DNA from: Cryobacterium arcticum | GTDB taxonomy: Bacteria; Actinomycetota; Actinomycetes; Actinomycetales; Microbacteriaceae | Reading direction: 5' to 3' | Length of the DNA stretch: 64,000 nucleotides | Assembly (NCBI RefSeq): GCF_003185895.1 | Contig: NZ_QHLY01000005.1 | Span: 643,476-707,475 of the forward strand | In this document: positions 26,945 to 39,782 of the stretch, in pieces | How positions within the stretch are numbered: position 1 is the first letter of the stretch | Layout of the letters: every line of letters begins with the position of its first letter | Notes under the pieces: generated by a model | Told to the model about the DNA's origin: nothing | Seen by the model: the letters and a program-made list of their open reading frames with translations, nothing else | Database searches by the model: none | Position numbers and translations under genes: made by a program

Positions 26945-28093
26945 GTGAGATTTCAGGCCAATCGGGATGTCTTCAGCGAAGCCGTATCTTTCGCTGTCAA
27001 GCTCCTTCCCCAACGCACCACCCTGCCCATCTTGAGTGGCGTCTTAATCGAAGCGACAGAGACCGGCCTGATCCTCTCGTCATTCGACTACGAAGTCTCA
27101 GCGCAGACAGAGATCGCCGCCGATGTCGAAGAGACCGGCAAGGTTCTCGTTTCCGGTCGGCTGCTGGCCGAGATCGCCAGCCGGATGCCCAACGCGCCGG
27201 TTCGGTTCTCGACCAACGAGTCCCGCATCACCGTGAGCTGTGGCACCGCGAACTTCACCCTGCTGTCTATGCCGGTAGAGGAATATCCAAGCATTCCCCA
27301 GGTCAGCGCCCAATCCGGGCTCGTTCCTGCCGAGGAGTTCGCGGCGGCTGTCTCGCAGGTCGCCGTCGCTGCGTCCCGCGACGACGTCACCCCGGTGATC
27401 ACCGGCGTGCAGCTGCAGATCACCGAGAACAGCATCAGCCTCGTGGCCACCGACCGGTACCGCGTGGCTGTGCGGGAGATCGACTGGGACCCGGGTGCCA
27501 ACCAGGCGCAGGAACCGATCACCGCGCTGGTGCCGGCCCGCACCCTGCAGGAAGTCGGCAAGACGTTCGGTCACAGCGGAACGATCTCCGTGGCCATCAC
27601 CAACACCGACGACCGTGAGCTCATCGCCTTCACCGCCGACAAGAAGACCGTCACGTCGCTCCTGATTAAGGGAAACTACCCGCCCGTGCGCCGGTTGTTC
27701 CCCGACAACGTCGACAACTACGCCGTGATGAACACGGCCGAACTGATCGAAGCCACCCGCCGGGTGCAGCTGGTGCTCGAACGCGAAGCCGCACTCCGGT
27801 TCAGCTTCACCGCCGACGGTCTCACCCTCGAGGCGATCGGATCCGAGCAGGCCCAGGCATCGGAAACCATCGACGCCATCCTCTCCGGCGGCGACACCGT
27901 CGTCTCGCTCAAGCCGCAGTTCCTACTCGACGGTCTCGGTGCCGTGCACTCGGAATTCGTGCGCATCTCGTTCACCAAGACCGAGAACCCGAACAAGCCC
28001 GGACCGGTGCTGATCACGAGCCAGACGTCGCGGGAACAGCCGGGCGCCGACAGCTACCGCTACCTCCTGCAGCCGAACCTGCTCCTGCGCTAA
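26945..28093 (+). CDS. dnaN: DNA polymerase III sliding clamp (beta subunit)
   Basis: A 382-residue three-domain beta clamp, the standard length. It begins RFQANRDVFSEAVSFAVKLLPQRTTLPIL. YPPVRRLFPDN in the middle domain and the C-terminal GPVLITS...YRYLLQPNLLLR resemble actinobacterial clamps. The GTG start follows GACAGGAGTGAC, a usable ribosome-binding site. The protein encircles DNA and tethers polymerase III and repair enzymes. Confidence 0.98.
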   Translation: MRFQANRDVFSEAVSFAVKLLPQRTTLPILSGVLIEATETGLILSSFDYEVSAQTEIAADVEETGKVLVSGRLLAEIASRMPNAPVRFSTNESRITVSCGTANFTLLSMPVEEYPSIPQVSAQSGLVPAEEFAAAVSQVAVAASRDDVTPVITGVQLQITENSISLVATDRYRVAVREIDWDPGANQAQEPITALVPARTLQEVGKTFGHSGTISVAITNTDDRELIAFTADKKTVTSLLIKGNYPPVRRLFPDNVDNYAVMNTAELIEATRRVQLVLEREAALRFSFTADGLTLEAIGSEQAQASETIDAILSGGDTVVSLKPQFLLDGLGAVHSEFVRISFTKTENPNKPGPVLITSQTSREQPGADSYRYLLQPNLLLR

Positions 28094-28136
28094 AACGCCA
28101 GCCTCACCCGTACGCCCAGAACCTCGAAGGACTGCC

Positions 28137-29024
28137 ATGCACATCGGAATCGTCGGCCTCGGCAAAATGGGTGCCAACATGCGCGACCGCCTCCGCACCG
28201 CGGGGCTGACCGTCACCGGCTACGACCGCAACCCCGAGGTGACGGATGTCGCCGGCACCGCAGAACTGATCGCGGCGCTGCCCGCGCCGCGCCTGGTCTG
28301 GGTGATGGTTCCCGCCGGCGCGATCACCACCTCCGTGATCGCCGACCTGGCCACCAAACTCTCCCCCGGTGACCTGGTCATCGACGGTGGAAACTCACGG
28401 TTCACCGATGACTTCACCCACGAGGCGCTGCTGGCCGAGCAGGGCATCCACTATGTCGACGCGGGTGTTTCCGGCGGCATCTGGGGACTGACCAACGGTT
28501 TCGGCCTGATGGTCGGTGGCTCCGCCGAAGACGTGGAGCGGGCCATGCCCGTCTTCGACGCGCTGCGCCCGGAGGGGCCCCGCGAAGAAGGTTTTGTGCA
28601 CGCGGGCAAGGTCGGCGCCGGCCACTACGCCAAGATGGTGCACAACGGCATCGAATACGCCCTGATGCAGGCCTACGCCGAGGGCTACGAACTGCTCGAA
28701 AAACGTGACGACTTGATCCACGACGTTCCCGGTATCTTCACCGCCTGGCAGCGCGGCACCGTGGTGCGGTCGTGGTTGCTCGAACTGCTGGTGCGCGCCC
28801 TCAAGGACGACCCGCAGTTGGGCGACATCGAAGGCTACGTCGAAGACTCCGGCGAGGGCCGCTGGACCATCGAAGAAGCGATCAACAACGCCGTGCCGGT
28901 TCCCGCGATCAGTGCCTCGATCTTCGCCCGCTTCACCTCCCGCCAGGAAGACTCACCGGCCATGAAGGCCGTGGCCGCACTGCGCAACCAGTTCGGTGGC
29001 CATGCCATAAAGAAGGCAGACTGA
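28137..29024 (+). CDS. gnd: 6-phosphogluconate dehydrogenase (decarboxylating), short form
   Basis: A 295-residue enzyme of the ~300-residue tetrameric Gnd/YqeC class rather than the 470-residue dimeric form. GIVGLGKMGANMRDRL is the dinucleotide fold, GVSGGIWGL the substrate segment, and K162-like KVGAGHYAKMVHNGIEY the catalytic lysine region. It oxidatively decarboxylates 6-phosphogluconate to ribulose-5-phosphate. An AAGGAC ribosome-binding site precedes the ATG. Its position between dnaN and recF is conserved in many Actinobacteria. Confidence 0.94.
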   Translation: MHIGIVGLGKMGANMRDRLRTAGLTVTGYDRNPEVTDVAGTAELIAALPAPRLVWVMVPAGAITTSVIADLATKLSPGDLVIDGGNSRFTDDFTHEALLAEQGIHYVDAGVSGGIWGLTNGFGLMVGGSAEDVERAMPVFDALRPEGPREEGFVHAGKVGAGHYAKMVHNGIEYALMQAYAEGYELLEKRDDLIHDVPGIFTAWQRGTVVRSWLLELLVRALKDDPQLGDIEGYVEDSGEGRWTIEEAINNAVPVPAISASIFARFTSRQEDSPAMKAVAALRNQFGGHAIKKAD

Positions 29025-29030
29025 TCCCGC

Positions 29031-30251
29031 GTGCGGGTCACTCACCTCTCCCTCACTGACTTCCGCAATTACGCGGGAGCCGAGGTTCCGTTCGGCGCCG
29101 GCCCGAACCTCATCGTCGGGCGCAACGGCCAGGGCAAGACCAACCTGGTCGAAGCACTCGGATTCCTCAGCACCCTCAGCTCCCACCGGGTCTCCCAGAC
29201 CGGGGCGATGGTGCGATCGGGCCAGGACGCCGCGATCATCCGGGCCCGGCTCGAGCACAACGGCCGGGATATCCTCGCCGAGGTGCAGATCAACCGCTCG
29301 GGACTCAACCGGGCCCAGATCAACCGCTCGGTGATCAAGACCCGCGAGCTGCCCCGATACTTCTCCAGCGTGCTCTTCGCCCCCGAAGATCTCGCCCTCG
29401 TGCGCGGCGACCCGTCCGGTCGCCGCCGGTTCCTCGACCAGCTGCTGGTGCTGCGCAACCCCAGGCTCTCCGGGGTGCTCACCGACTACGACCGGGTGCT
29501 CAAGCAGCGCAACACCCTGCTCAAGTCCGCCAGGGCATCCGGCCTGAAGACCACTCAGCTCGGCACCCTCGATATCTGGGATGAACGCCTGGTGGCGCTG
29601 GGCTCCGAGATCATCGACGCCCGCGCCGACCTGGTCGCCCAACTGCTGCCGCCGCTGCACAACGCCTATCAGGCGGTGGCCGGTGCCGACCACGGACCGA
29701 ACCTGGTCGCATCGCTGAGCATCCTGGGCGCCGACGAGGAATCCGACGAGACCGGCTCCCCCGCGGCCACTCCCCCGATCGATGGCTCCGGCACGGCCGA
29801 CACATTCCGCACCGCCCTGGCGGGTCTGCGCCGCAAGGAACTGGACCGCGGCATGACCCTGGCCGGACCGCACCGTGACGACCTGGTCTTCGAACTCAAC
29901 AACCTGCCGGCCAAGGGCTACGCCAGCCATGGCGAATCCTGGTCGTTCGCCCTGGCGCTCAAGTTGGCGTCGGCCGAGCTGCTGCGCCGGGACTCGTCCA
30001 GCGGCGACCCGGTGCTGATCCTCGATGACGTCTTCGCCGAACTCGACCAGTCCCGCCGCCGCCGGCTCGCGGCCGCCGTGACCGGATACGAACAGGTGCT
30101 GATCACCGCCGCCGTCTTCGAGGACGTGCCCGCGGTTCTCGCCGCCCACGCCATCCACATTCACGCGGGCGCGGTGGTCGAGAACCCCGTCGTCGACGGC
30201 GGCCCCACCGATACCGCCCCGGCGGCGGAAGACGGTGCCGCCCGTGGCTGA
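29031..30251 (+). CDS. recF: DNA replication and repair protein RecF
   Basis: A 406-residue ABC-type SMC-like ATPase with Walker A VGRNGQGKTNLVEAL (29-43), a signature-like GPHRDDL and Walker B PVLILDDVFAELD. RecF helps load RecA at single-strand gaps. It starts at GTG 29031, six bases after gnd. The gene ends inside the start of the DUF721 gene, so the two are translationally coupled. Confidence 0.96.
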   Translation: MRVTHLSLTDFRNYAGAEVPFGAGPNLIVGRNGQGKTNLVEALGFLSTLSSHRVSQTGAMVRSGQDAAIIRARLEHNGRDILAEVQINRSGLNRAQINRSVIKTRELPRYFSSVLFAPEDLALVRGDPSGRRRFLDQLLVLRNPRLSGVLTDYDRVLKQRNTLLKSARASGLKTTQLGTLDIWDERLVALGSEIIDARADLVAQLLPPLHNAYQAVAGADHGPNLVASLSILGADEESDETGSPAATPPIDGSGTADTFRTALAGLRRKELDRGMTLAGPHRDDLVFELNNLPAKGYASHGESWSFALALKLASAELLRRDSSSGDPVLILDDVFAELDQSRRRRLAAAVTGYEQVLITAAVFEDVPAVLAAHAIHIHAGAVVENPVVDGGPTDTAPAAEDGAARG

Positions 30252-30747
30252 GCCCCGTGGCACCGAGCACAGCGAGGCGGCGAAGGTCTACCTGCGGTTC
30301 AAGGATGTTTTCGGTGATCCGAACGCCAAACGCCTGCGCGCCAGGCGCAAGCCCAGCGCGCAGATCGGTTCCAGCGTTCCGTTCGGCGCCGGCCGCGACC
30401 CGCACGGGCTCGGCGACACCATCAACTCCCTGACCATGCAGCTGGGCTGGAACTCCCCGCTCGCGCAATCGGAGCTGCTCGCCTCCTGGATCGAGCTGGC
30501 CGGCGAAGAAACCGCAAAACACTCCACGCCCGCCGGCATCGACGAGGGCGTTCTGACGGTGCATTGCGAGTCGACCGCGTGGGCGACCCAGCTCCGAATG
30601 ATGCGGGTCGAGATCATGACGCACATCGCCCAAAAGTTCCCGGATGCCGGGATCGCCGCAATTCGTTTTCAGGGGCCTAACGCGCCCTCCTGGAAAAAGG
30701 GTCCCAGATCAATTCCAGGGCGGGGTCCACGCGATACCTACGGGTAG
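30244..30747 (+). CDS. DUF721 / DciA-like protein
   Basis: A protein of about 167 residues, with the DUF721 core in the second half: MQLGWNSPLAQSELLASWIELAGEETAKHSTPAGI..., then LTVHCESTAWATQLRMM. DUF721 proteins next to recF/gyrB are related to DciA, the ancestral DnaB operator, so a role in helicase loading is plausible; this protein has not been shown to do it. The start is GTG 30244, overlapping the recF stop by eight bases, or GTG 30235. The C-terminus is a basic Gly/Pro tail. Confidence 0.85.
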   Translation: MAEPRGTEHSEAAKVYLRFKDVFGDPNAKRLRARRKPSAQIGSSVPFGAGRDPHGLGDTINSLTMQLGWNSPLAQSELLASWIELAGEETAKHSTPAGIDEGVLTVHCESTAWATQLRMMRVEIMTHIAQKFPDAGIAAIRFQGPNAPSWKKGPRSIPGRGPRDTYG

Positions 30748-30826
30748 GGAGACAAATCAGGTCAACCGTGCGAATAAAACGCGTCAAACGGCGGATTTGG
30801 CCGTTCGGGCGTGGCGTGTTTGGTAG

Positions 30827-35412
<4,586 letters not shown>

Positions 35413-35420
<8 letters not shown>

Positions 35421-35820
35421 TGTCGCCGAGAAACTGGCCAAGAAGTCGAGTCGGGGTGCAATGTCGTCCAAACAGGTACGTCTGAAGCTCGTTTACATTG
35501 ACTTCTGGTCGGCCGTCAAGCTGTCCTTTTTGATCGCCGTCTGCCTGGCAGTCGTCACGATCGTCGCGACCTTCCTCACCTTCACGGTGCTGAACGGCAC
35601 CGGCATCTTCACCCAGATCGACGCCCTCTACACGGACATCGCCGGGAGCGCCTCTGAGCTCACGACCATCTTGTCGATCGGTAACGTGATGGGCTTCGCC
35701 GTGGTCGTTGCGGTCATCAACACCGTCGTGATCACCGCCCTCGGCGCGATCTTCGCCGTGCTGTACAACCTGAGCGTCAAGGTCACCGGAGGCCTGCTCG
35801 TCGGATTCACCAACAACTGA
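35413..35820 (+). CDS. DUF3566 family membrane protein
   Basis: A 135-residue protein with two membrane helices (about 32-58 and 88-118) joined by an extracytoplasmic loop, and a conserved [19 protein letters not shown] entry. DUF3566 proteins directly follow gyrA in Actinobacteria (Rv0007 position); their function is unknown. The ATG overlaps the gyrA stop by eight bases. A possible promoter lies within gyrA. Confidence 0.9.
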
Positions 35821-35904
35821 CGTTCGAAAGCCCGATCGGGGTCGCCTGCCGGCCTCGATTGGGACTTTTCGCCAGTATCCGGTAGTCTCAAACCTGCCCA
35901 ATAG

Positions 35905-35978
35905 GGGGATATAGCTCAGTTGGTTAGAGCGCTTCGCTGATAACGAAGAGGTCCCAGGTTCAAATCCCGGTATCCCCA
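35905..35978 (+). tRNA. ileT: tRNA-Ile(GAT)
   Basis: A 74-base cloverleaf. The acceptor stem is GGGGATA/TATCCCC with discriminator A, and the anticodon loop CTGATAA has GAT at 35939-35941. The T-loop is GGTTCAAATCC, and CCA is not fully encoded. It is followed by tRNA-Ala, the conserved pair behind gyrA. Confidence 0.97.
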
Positions 35979-36034
35979 CGTAGTTCATAACAGCCTTACA
36001 TCTCCACCAGAGTCTCGTCGTGAGAAGCCGGTTC

Positions 36035-36107
36035 GGGGCCATAGCTCAATTGGTAGAGCGCCTGCTTTGCAAGCAGGAGGTCCGGGGTTCGATTCCCCGT
36101 GGCTCCA
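36035..36107 (+). tRNA. alaT: tRNA-Ala(TGC)
   Basis: A 73-base cloverleaf. The acceptor stem is GGGGCCA/TGGCTCC with one G-U pair, the anticodon stem-loop is CCTGC-TTTGCAA-GCAGG with TGC at 36068-36070, and the T-loop is GGTTCGATTCC. Confidence 0.97.
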
Positions 36108-36115
36108 CAGAAAGA

Positions 36116-36150
36116 AACCCCCAGTCGGCAGCAGCCGGTTGGGGGTTTTC
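36116..36150 (+). terminator. Terminator after the tRNA-Ile/tRNA-Ala pair
   Basis: ACCCCCAGTCGGC pairs with GCCGGTTGGGGGT (two G-U pairs) around AGCA, followed by TTTTC. Confidence 0.88.
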
Positions 36151-36342
36151 TGCGTCCCGGATGTCTCGGCGGCCATCCCGGACACGGCCGGCACGGCCCG
36201 TGCGGCTTCCAGCGGGCCGCTCACGCCCTCGCGGTGCTCAGGGAGCGCAGTGCCCGCCCGACCGGTCCCATCCGCTGACACCCGCACACAGGGACGCACA
36301 CGGCCGCGGCATCCGGCCGCGGCACCGGCAGCGTTAACTGAA

Positions 36343-36371
36343 CAAGGCCCCCGCCGGAGACGGGGGCCTTG
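36343..36371 (-). terminator. Hairpin at the 3' end of the CwsA-like gene
   Basis: An 11-bp perfect stem (CAAGGCCCCCG with its complement at 36361-36371) lies 17 bases past the stop. There is no good T-tract, so termination strength is uncertain. The rest of the 280-base gap between tRNA-Ala and this gene shows nothing else. Confidence 0.55.
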
Positions 36372-36387
36372 CTGAGAACGCGGTGAA

Positions 36388-36924
36388 CTACGCTTCGGTG
36401 GTCTTCTCGATCGGCGAGTCGAGCAGCGACTCGTCTTCGGAAACCCACAGTTCGTCGTCGGCGCGGAACGTCTGCCAGATGGCGTACGCCACACCGGCAG
36501 CGGCTGCGATGCCCACGCCGATGGCAATATACGTGCCGGCGCCGAGTCCCTGCTTCTGCACGACGACCGGCTTCTGGAAACGCACCCGGTTGAGCGCGGC
36601 TTCCCGGGCATCCTTGGCGATGTCGCCAACCGAAAGCACGGTGCCGAGGGCGGTGCCGATTCCGGGGATGACCTTGTCAACGACCTGGTGGCGAACTCCA
36701 CCAGCGAGATCCTGGGTGGCGTGCACACGGGGGAGCACGTAGTGCTCGTATCCCTGGCGAACGCGGGGTACTACTTCTTCACGAGTGAGCACCCCGGCCT
36801 GGCGGCCGGCTTCGCGTGCAATCTCGTTTGCGCGGTCGAGAACTTCCTGCTGGTGACTCCACAGTTCGTCCGCGCTCTTGCGCAGGCGTGTGAGTTCCTT
36901 TCGGCGCTTGCGTGACAGGCTCAT
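36388..36924 (-). CDS. Membrane-anchored basic protein, positional counterpart of CwsA
   Basis: A 178-residue protein. A very basic N-terminus (MSLSRKRRKELTRLRKSADEL) continues into a helical, probably coiled region (WSHQQEVLDRANEIAREAGRQAG). A Gly/Val-rich segment follows, then one membrane helix near residues 130-152 (AIGVGIAAAAGVAYAIW) and an acidic end. Its place between the tRNA pair and ppiA, on the opposite strand, matches mycobacterial cwsA, whose small membrane product works with CrgA and Wag31 at the pole. Sequence similarity is not obvious, so this is a positional argument only. GGAGGG precedes the ATG at 36924. Other names given to relatives are unreliable. Confidence 0.75.
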   Translation of the reverse strand: MSLSRKRRKELTRLRKSADELWSHQQEVLDRANEIAREAGRQAGVLTREEVVPRVRQGYEHYVLPRVHATQDLAGGVRHQVVDKVIPGIGTALGTVLSVGDIAKDAREAALNRVRFQKPVVVQKQGLGAGTYIAIGVGIAAAAGVAYAIWQTFRADDELWVSEDESLLDSPIEKTTEA

Positions 36925-37046
36925 CTGGACCCTCCATCGATTCGTGTGGTGAACAGGTCCATCTTGCCACTGAATACCCTGTGAGCGCTCTGGATGCCTG
37001 ATCGGGAGTCGGAATCGGTCAATCCCGCTGTGCAAGAATTATCCGT

Positions 37047-37586
37047 ATGTCTAAGCACACTGCGGTAGCAACGCTCAATACCACCCTCGGACCGATCAAG
37101 GTCAACCTCTTCGGCAACCACGCCCCGAAGACCGTCAAGAACTTCGTCGGCCTCGCCACCGGCGAACTCGAGTGGAAGCACCCGGCCACGGGCCAGACCT
37201 CCACCGATCCCCTGTACAACGGCACCATCTTCCACCGCATCATCAAGGACTTCATGATTCAGGCCGGCGACCCGCTGGGCCAGGGCACCGGTGGACCCGG
37301 CTTCCAGTTCGACGACGAGATCAGCCCCGAGCTCGACTTCACCCAGCCCTACGTGCTCGCCATGGCGAACGCCGGCATCCAGGGTGGCCGCGGCACGAAC
37401 GGCTCGCAGTTCTTCATCACCGTCGTTCCGACCACCTGGCTGCAGGGCAAGCACTCGATCTTCGGCGCCGTCGAAGACGAGGCCTCCCGCAAGATCGTCG
37501 ACCAGCTGGCGGTTGTGCCCACCGACGGCCGCGACCGTCCGCTCACCGATGTTGTCATCGAGAGCATCACCGTCGAGCAGGTCTAG
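37047..37586 (+). CDS. ppiA: Peptidyl-prolyl cis-trans isomerase (cyclophilin type)
   Basis: A 179-residue cytosolic cyclophilin with no signal peptide. FHRIIKDFMIQAGDP (containing the catalytic arginine), GGPGFQFDDE, MANAGIQGGRGTNGSQFFIT and WLQGKHSIFG are all family hallmarks. The gene is in the conserved gyrA-tRNA-ppiA neighbourhood (Rv0009 position). AAGAAT seven bases before the ATG could be the -10 of a leaderless transcript. Confidence 0.96.
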   Translation: MSKHTAVATLNTTLGPIKVNLFGNHAPKTVKNFVGLATGELEWKHPATGQTSTDPLYNGTIFHRIIKDFMIQAGDPLGQGTGGPGFQFDDEISPELDFTQPYVLAMANAGIQGGRGTNGSQFFITVVPTTWLQGKHSIFGAVEDEASRKIVDQLAVVPTDGRDRPLTDVVIESITVEQV

Positions 37587-37597
37587 GACCTCTGCAC

Positions 37598-38446
37598 ATG
37601 ACTGGCCTGCCCGGAACCGCTGCAAACTTCTGTTATCGGCATCCGGGCAGGCAGAGTTTCATCCTCTGCCAGCGCTGCGGGCGCACCATCTGCCCCGAGT
37701 GCCAGACCCAGGCCGCCGTCGGTGTCATCTGCCCCGAATGCATGCGGGAGCAGCGCCAGAACGCGCCCCGCACCAAGTCGGCCGCCCGCACCAGCTTCAA
37801 CCGCCTGACCGCTCCCGGTCAGCCCGTCGTGACCTATTCGATCATCGCGTTGACGCTGGTCGTCTTCGTGCTGCAGCTCATCCCCGGGCTCGGAGTCACC
37901 GACCGGTTGCTCTATGCGGGCATCTATTCGTACCCGGGCTCCTTCGAACCGTGGCGCATGCTCACAAGCGTGTTCGTGCACTCCACCGGGTTCATCTTCC
38001 ACGTGCTGCTGAACATGTACACCCTGTGGATCTTCGGCCAGATCCTCGAGCGGATGCTCGGACGCGGCCGGTTCCTGGCGCTGTACCTGCTCAGCGGGCT
38101 GGCCGGTTCGCTCGGCGTGCTCTTCCTGGCATCGCCGCTGACCCCGGTTGTCGGCGCCTCCGGAGCGATCTTCGGCCTGATGGGCGCGTTCCTGGTCATC
38201 CAACGCAAGCTCGGCGGCAATGCCACCCAGCTGTTGATCCTCGTGGGCATCAACCTCGTCATCGGGTTCCTGCCCGGACTCAACGTGGCCTGGCAGGCGC
38301 ATGTCGGCGGCCTGATCGGCGGCGCCGTGATCGGCCTGATCTTCGTGCAGACCCGTCAGCGCAGCAAGCGCACCCAGCAGCTGGTTCTCCTCGGCGGCTT
38401 CGCCGTGTTGCTGGTCGCGCTCAGCCTGACCAAGCTCTTCGTCTAG
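37598..38446 (+). CDS. Rhomboid family intramembrane serine protease with N-terminal zinc-ribbon
   Basis: A 282-residue protein. An N-terminal Cys/His-rich B-box-like segment (CYRHPGRQSFILCQRCGRTICPECQ, positions about 13-37, and a later CPEC) suggests one or two zinc sites. Six or seven membrane helices follow, with the catalytic serine in VGASGAIFGL and the catalytic histidine in AHVGGLIGG. The ATG at 37598 lies twelve bases after the ppiA stop. Rhomboids cleave substrates within the membrane; the target is unknown. Confidence 0.9.
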   Translation: MTGLPGTAANFCYRHPGRQSFILCQRCGRTICPECQTQAAVGVICPECMREQRQNAPRTKSAARTSFNRLTAPGQPVVTYSIIALTLVVFVLQLIPGLGVTDRLLYAGIYSYPGSFEPWRMLTSVFVHSTGFIFHVLLNMYTLWIFGQILERMLGRGRFLALYLLSGLAGSLGVLFLASPLTPVVGASGAIFGLMGAFLVIQRKLGGNATQLLILVGINLVIGFLPGLNVAWQAHVGGLIGGAVIGLIFVQTRQRSKRTQQLVLLGGFAVLLVALSLTKLFV

Positions 38447-38472
38447 AGCGGGAACCGCCCTCGTCGACGGGG

Positions 38473-38515
38473 TTTTCCACACCCGGACGGATAGTTATCC
38501 ACAGGAGTTTCCACA
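38473..38515. promoter_or_regulatory. Three DnaA-box-like sites in the convergent rhomboid/crgA gap
   Basis: TTTTCCACA (38473-38481), the exact box TTATCCACA (38495-38503) and GTTTCCACA (38507-38515) lie in one orientation between two converging genes, where no promoter is expected. The first may also serve as the T-tract of a short rhomboid terminator. A perfect inverted repeat, AATTACA-CGGC-TGTAATT (38524-38541), follows. Confidence 0.5.
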
Positions 38516-38594
38516 CTGGGGATAATTACACGGCTGTAATTGACTACCCGAACGGGTGGTTAATTCCGGCGGTCTATCCGGTGAAGAGTTGGCG

Positions 38595-38837
38595 TCAGCG
38601 CCAGCGGGTGGTCATCAGGAAGCCGATGAAGGCAATCCCGAAGCCGACCATGATGTTCCACGACCCGAACGACGCGACGGGCAGGGCGCCCTGGCTCACG
38701 TAGAAGACGATGATCCAGGCCAGGCCGATGAGCATGAAGCCGAACATCACCGGCTTGAACCAGACGGCGTTCGGAGCGTCGTCGCCCGAGCGGGCCTCGG
38801 GGCGGGCGGGCTTGGTTCGGGGATTTGTGCGTGCCAT
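38595..38837 (-). CDS. crgA: Cell division protein CrgA
   Basis: An 80-residue protein with two membrane helices (FKPVMFGFMLIGLAWIIVFYV and a C-terminal IMVGFGIAFIGFLMTTRWR) behind a basic cytoplasmic start. This is the CrgA family, which coordinates FtsZ/FtsI and polar growth in Actinobacteria. It is divergent from the sortase gene and in its usual neighbourhood with pknB and pabA. Confidence 0.95.
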   Translation of the reverse strand: MARTNPRTKPARPEARSGDDAPNAVWFKPVMFGFMLIGLAWIIVFYVSQGALPVASFGSWNIMVGFGIAFIGFLMTTRWR

Positions 38838-38844
38838 GCCTGAG

Positions 38845-38850
38845 ATTCTA
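38845..38850 (-). promoter_or_regulatory. Candidate leaderless -10 for crgA
   Basis: TAGAAT on the minus strand lies seven bases before the crgA ATG; no Shine-Dalgarno sequence fits in between. Confidence 0.5.
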
Positions 38851-38921
38851 GCGTCCCTGTCTGTGCCGACCGGCCGGGAGATCCCGGTGAACTGGTAGGC
38901 GGAGCGTCAGCTTCGCCCGAT

Positions 38922-38927
38922 TAGAAT
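38922..38927 (+). promoter_or_regulatory. Candidate leaderless -10 for the sortase gene
   Basis: TAGAAT lies seven bases before the ATG at 38935. It mirrors the crgA element in the same 97-base divergent gap. Confidence 0.5.
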
Positions 38928-38934
38928 CGACAGC

Positions 38935-39732
38935 ATGACCGAGCCGGCCACGTCCGCAGTTCCGGCCCAGCGCGGGCGGAGGTCCAAGCGCGGGCCGAAA
39001 CCGCGCGTGCGCCGCCGGGTGAGCGTGTTCGGGGTGCTCGGCGAGTTGTTCATCACCGGCGGGGTGCTGGTGTTCCTCTTCCTGGCCTGGCAGCTGTGGT
39101 GGAACGACGCCGTGATGGCCGCGTCCCAGTCCCGGGCAGCGGAATCGATCAGCCGCAGCTGGACCGAAGACGTCGCCCCCGATCCCGCCCCGGCTCCCGC
39201 GGAGGAAGGGTACGGTGATCCCATCGTGGCCACGGCACCCGGCAACGCGGATGCCTTCGCCGTGCTCTACGTTCCCCGCTTCGGTGCCGACTACCACCGC
39301 ACCATCGCCGAGGGAGTAGGTACGAACGTGCTCAACAGCCCGGACTCCGGGATCGGTCACTACCCGGGTACGCAGATGCCCGGTGAGGTGGGCAACTTCG
39401 CGATCGCGTCGCACCGCAGCGCCAACGGCGGCGGCATGCACGTGATCAACGAGCTGCAGCTCGGCGACGCCATTTACGTGCAGACCGCCGACGGCTACTA
39501 CACCTACCGGTTCCGCGACTTCGAATACGTGCCGCCGAGCGCGGTCGAGGCGATCGCCCCGGTTCCCCACGATCTCGAGGCAACCGCTGTCGACCGGCTG
39601 ATCACCCTCACCACCTGCAACCCGCTCTATTCGACGGCAGAGCGGATCATCGCCTACGGTGTATTCGAGTCCTGGCAACCGACCTCTGCCGGTGCGCCGG
39701 CTGAACTCGCCGCCATGATGCCCGCCGCGTAG
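38935..39732 (+). CDS. Class E sortase
   Basis: A 265-residue sortase. A basic N-terminus and one membrane helix (about 31-56) precede an extracellular Pro/Ala linker and the catalytic domain. The triad is H160 (IASHRS), C228 (TLTTCNP) and R237 (STAERIIAYG). Class E sortases attach proteins with LAXTG-like signals in high-GC Gram-positives. Here the gene sits in the cell-division cluster between crgA and pabA, the usual actinobacterial place for a housekeeping sortase. No substrate gene is in the window. Confidence 0.94.
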   Translation: MTEPATSAVPAQRGRRSKRGPKPRVRRRVSVFGVLGELFITGGVLVFLFLAWQLWWNDAVMAASQSRAAESISRSWTEDVAPDPAPAPAEEGYGDPIVATAPGNADAFAVLYVPRFGADYHRTIAEGVGTNVLNSPDSGIGHYPGTQMPGEVGNFAIASHRSANGGGMHVINELQLGDAIYVQTADGYYTYRFRDFEYVPPSAVEAIAPVPHDLEATAVDRLITLTTCNPLYSTAERIIAYGVFESWQPTSAGAPAELAAMMPAA

Positions 39733-39782
39733 GCGCATCCACTCACTCAATTCCAGCGATACAAGCGATAAAGAGGACCACG

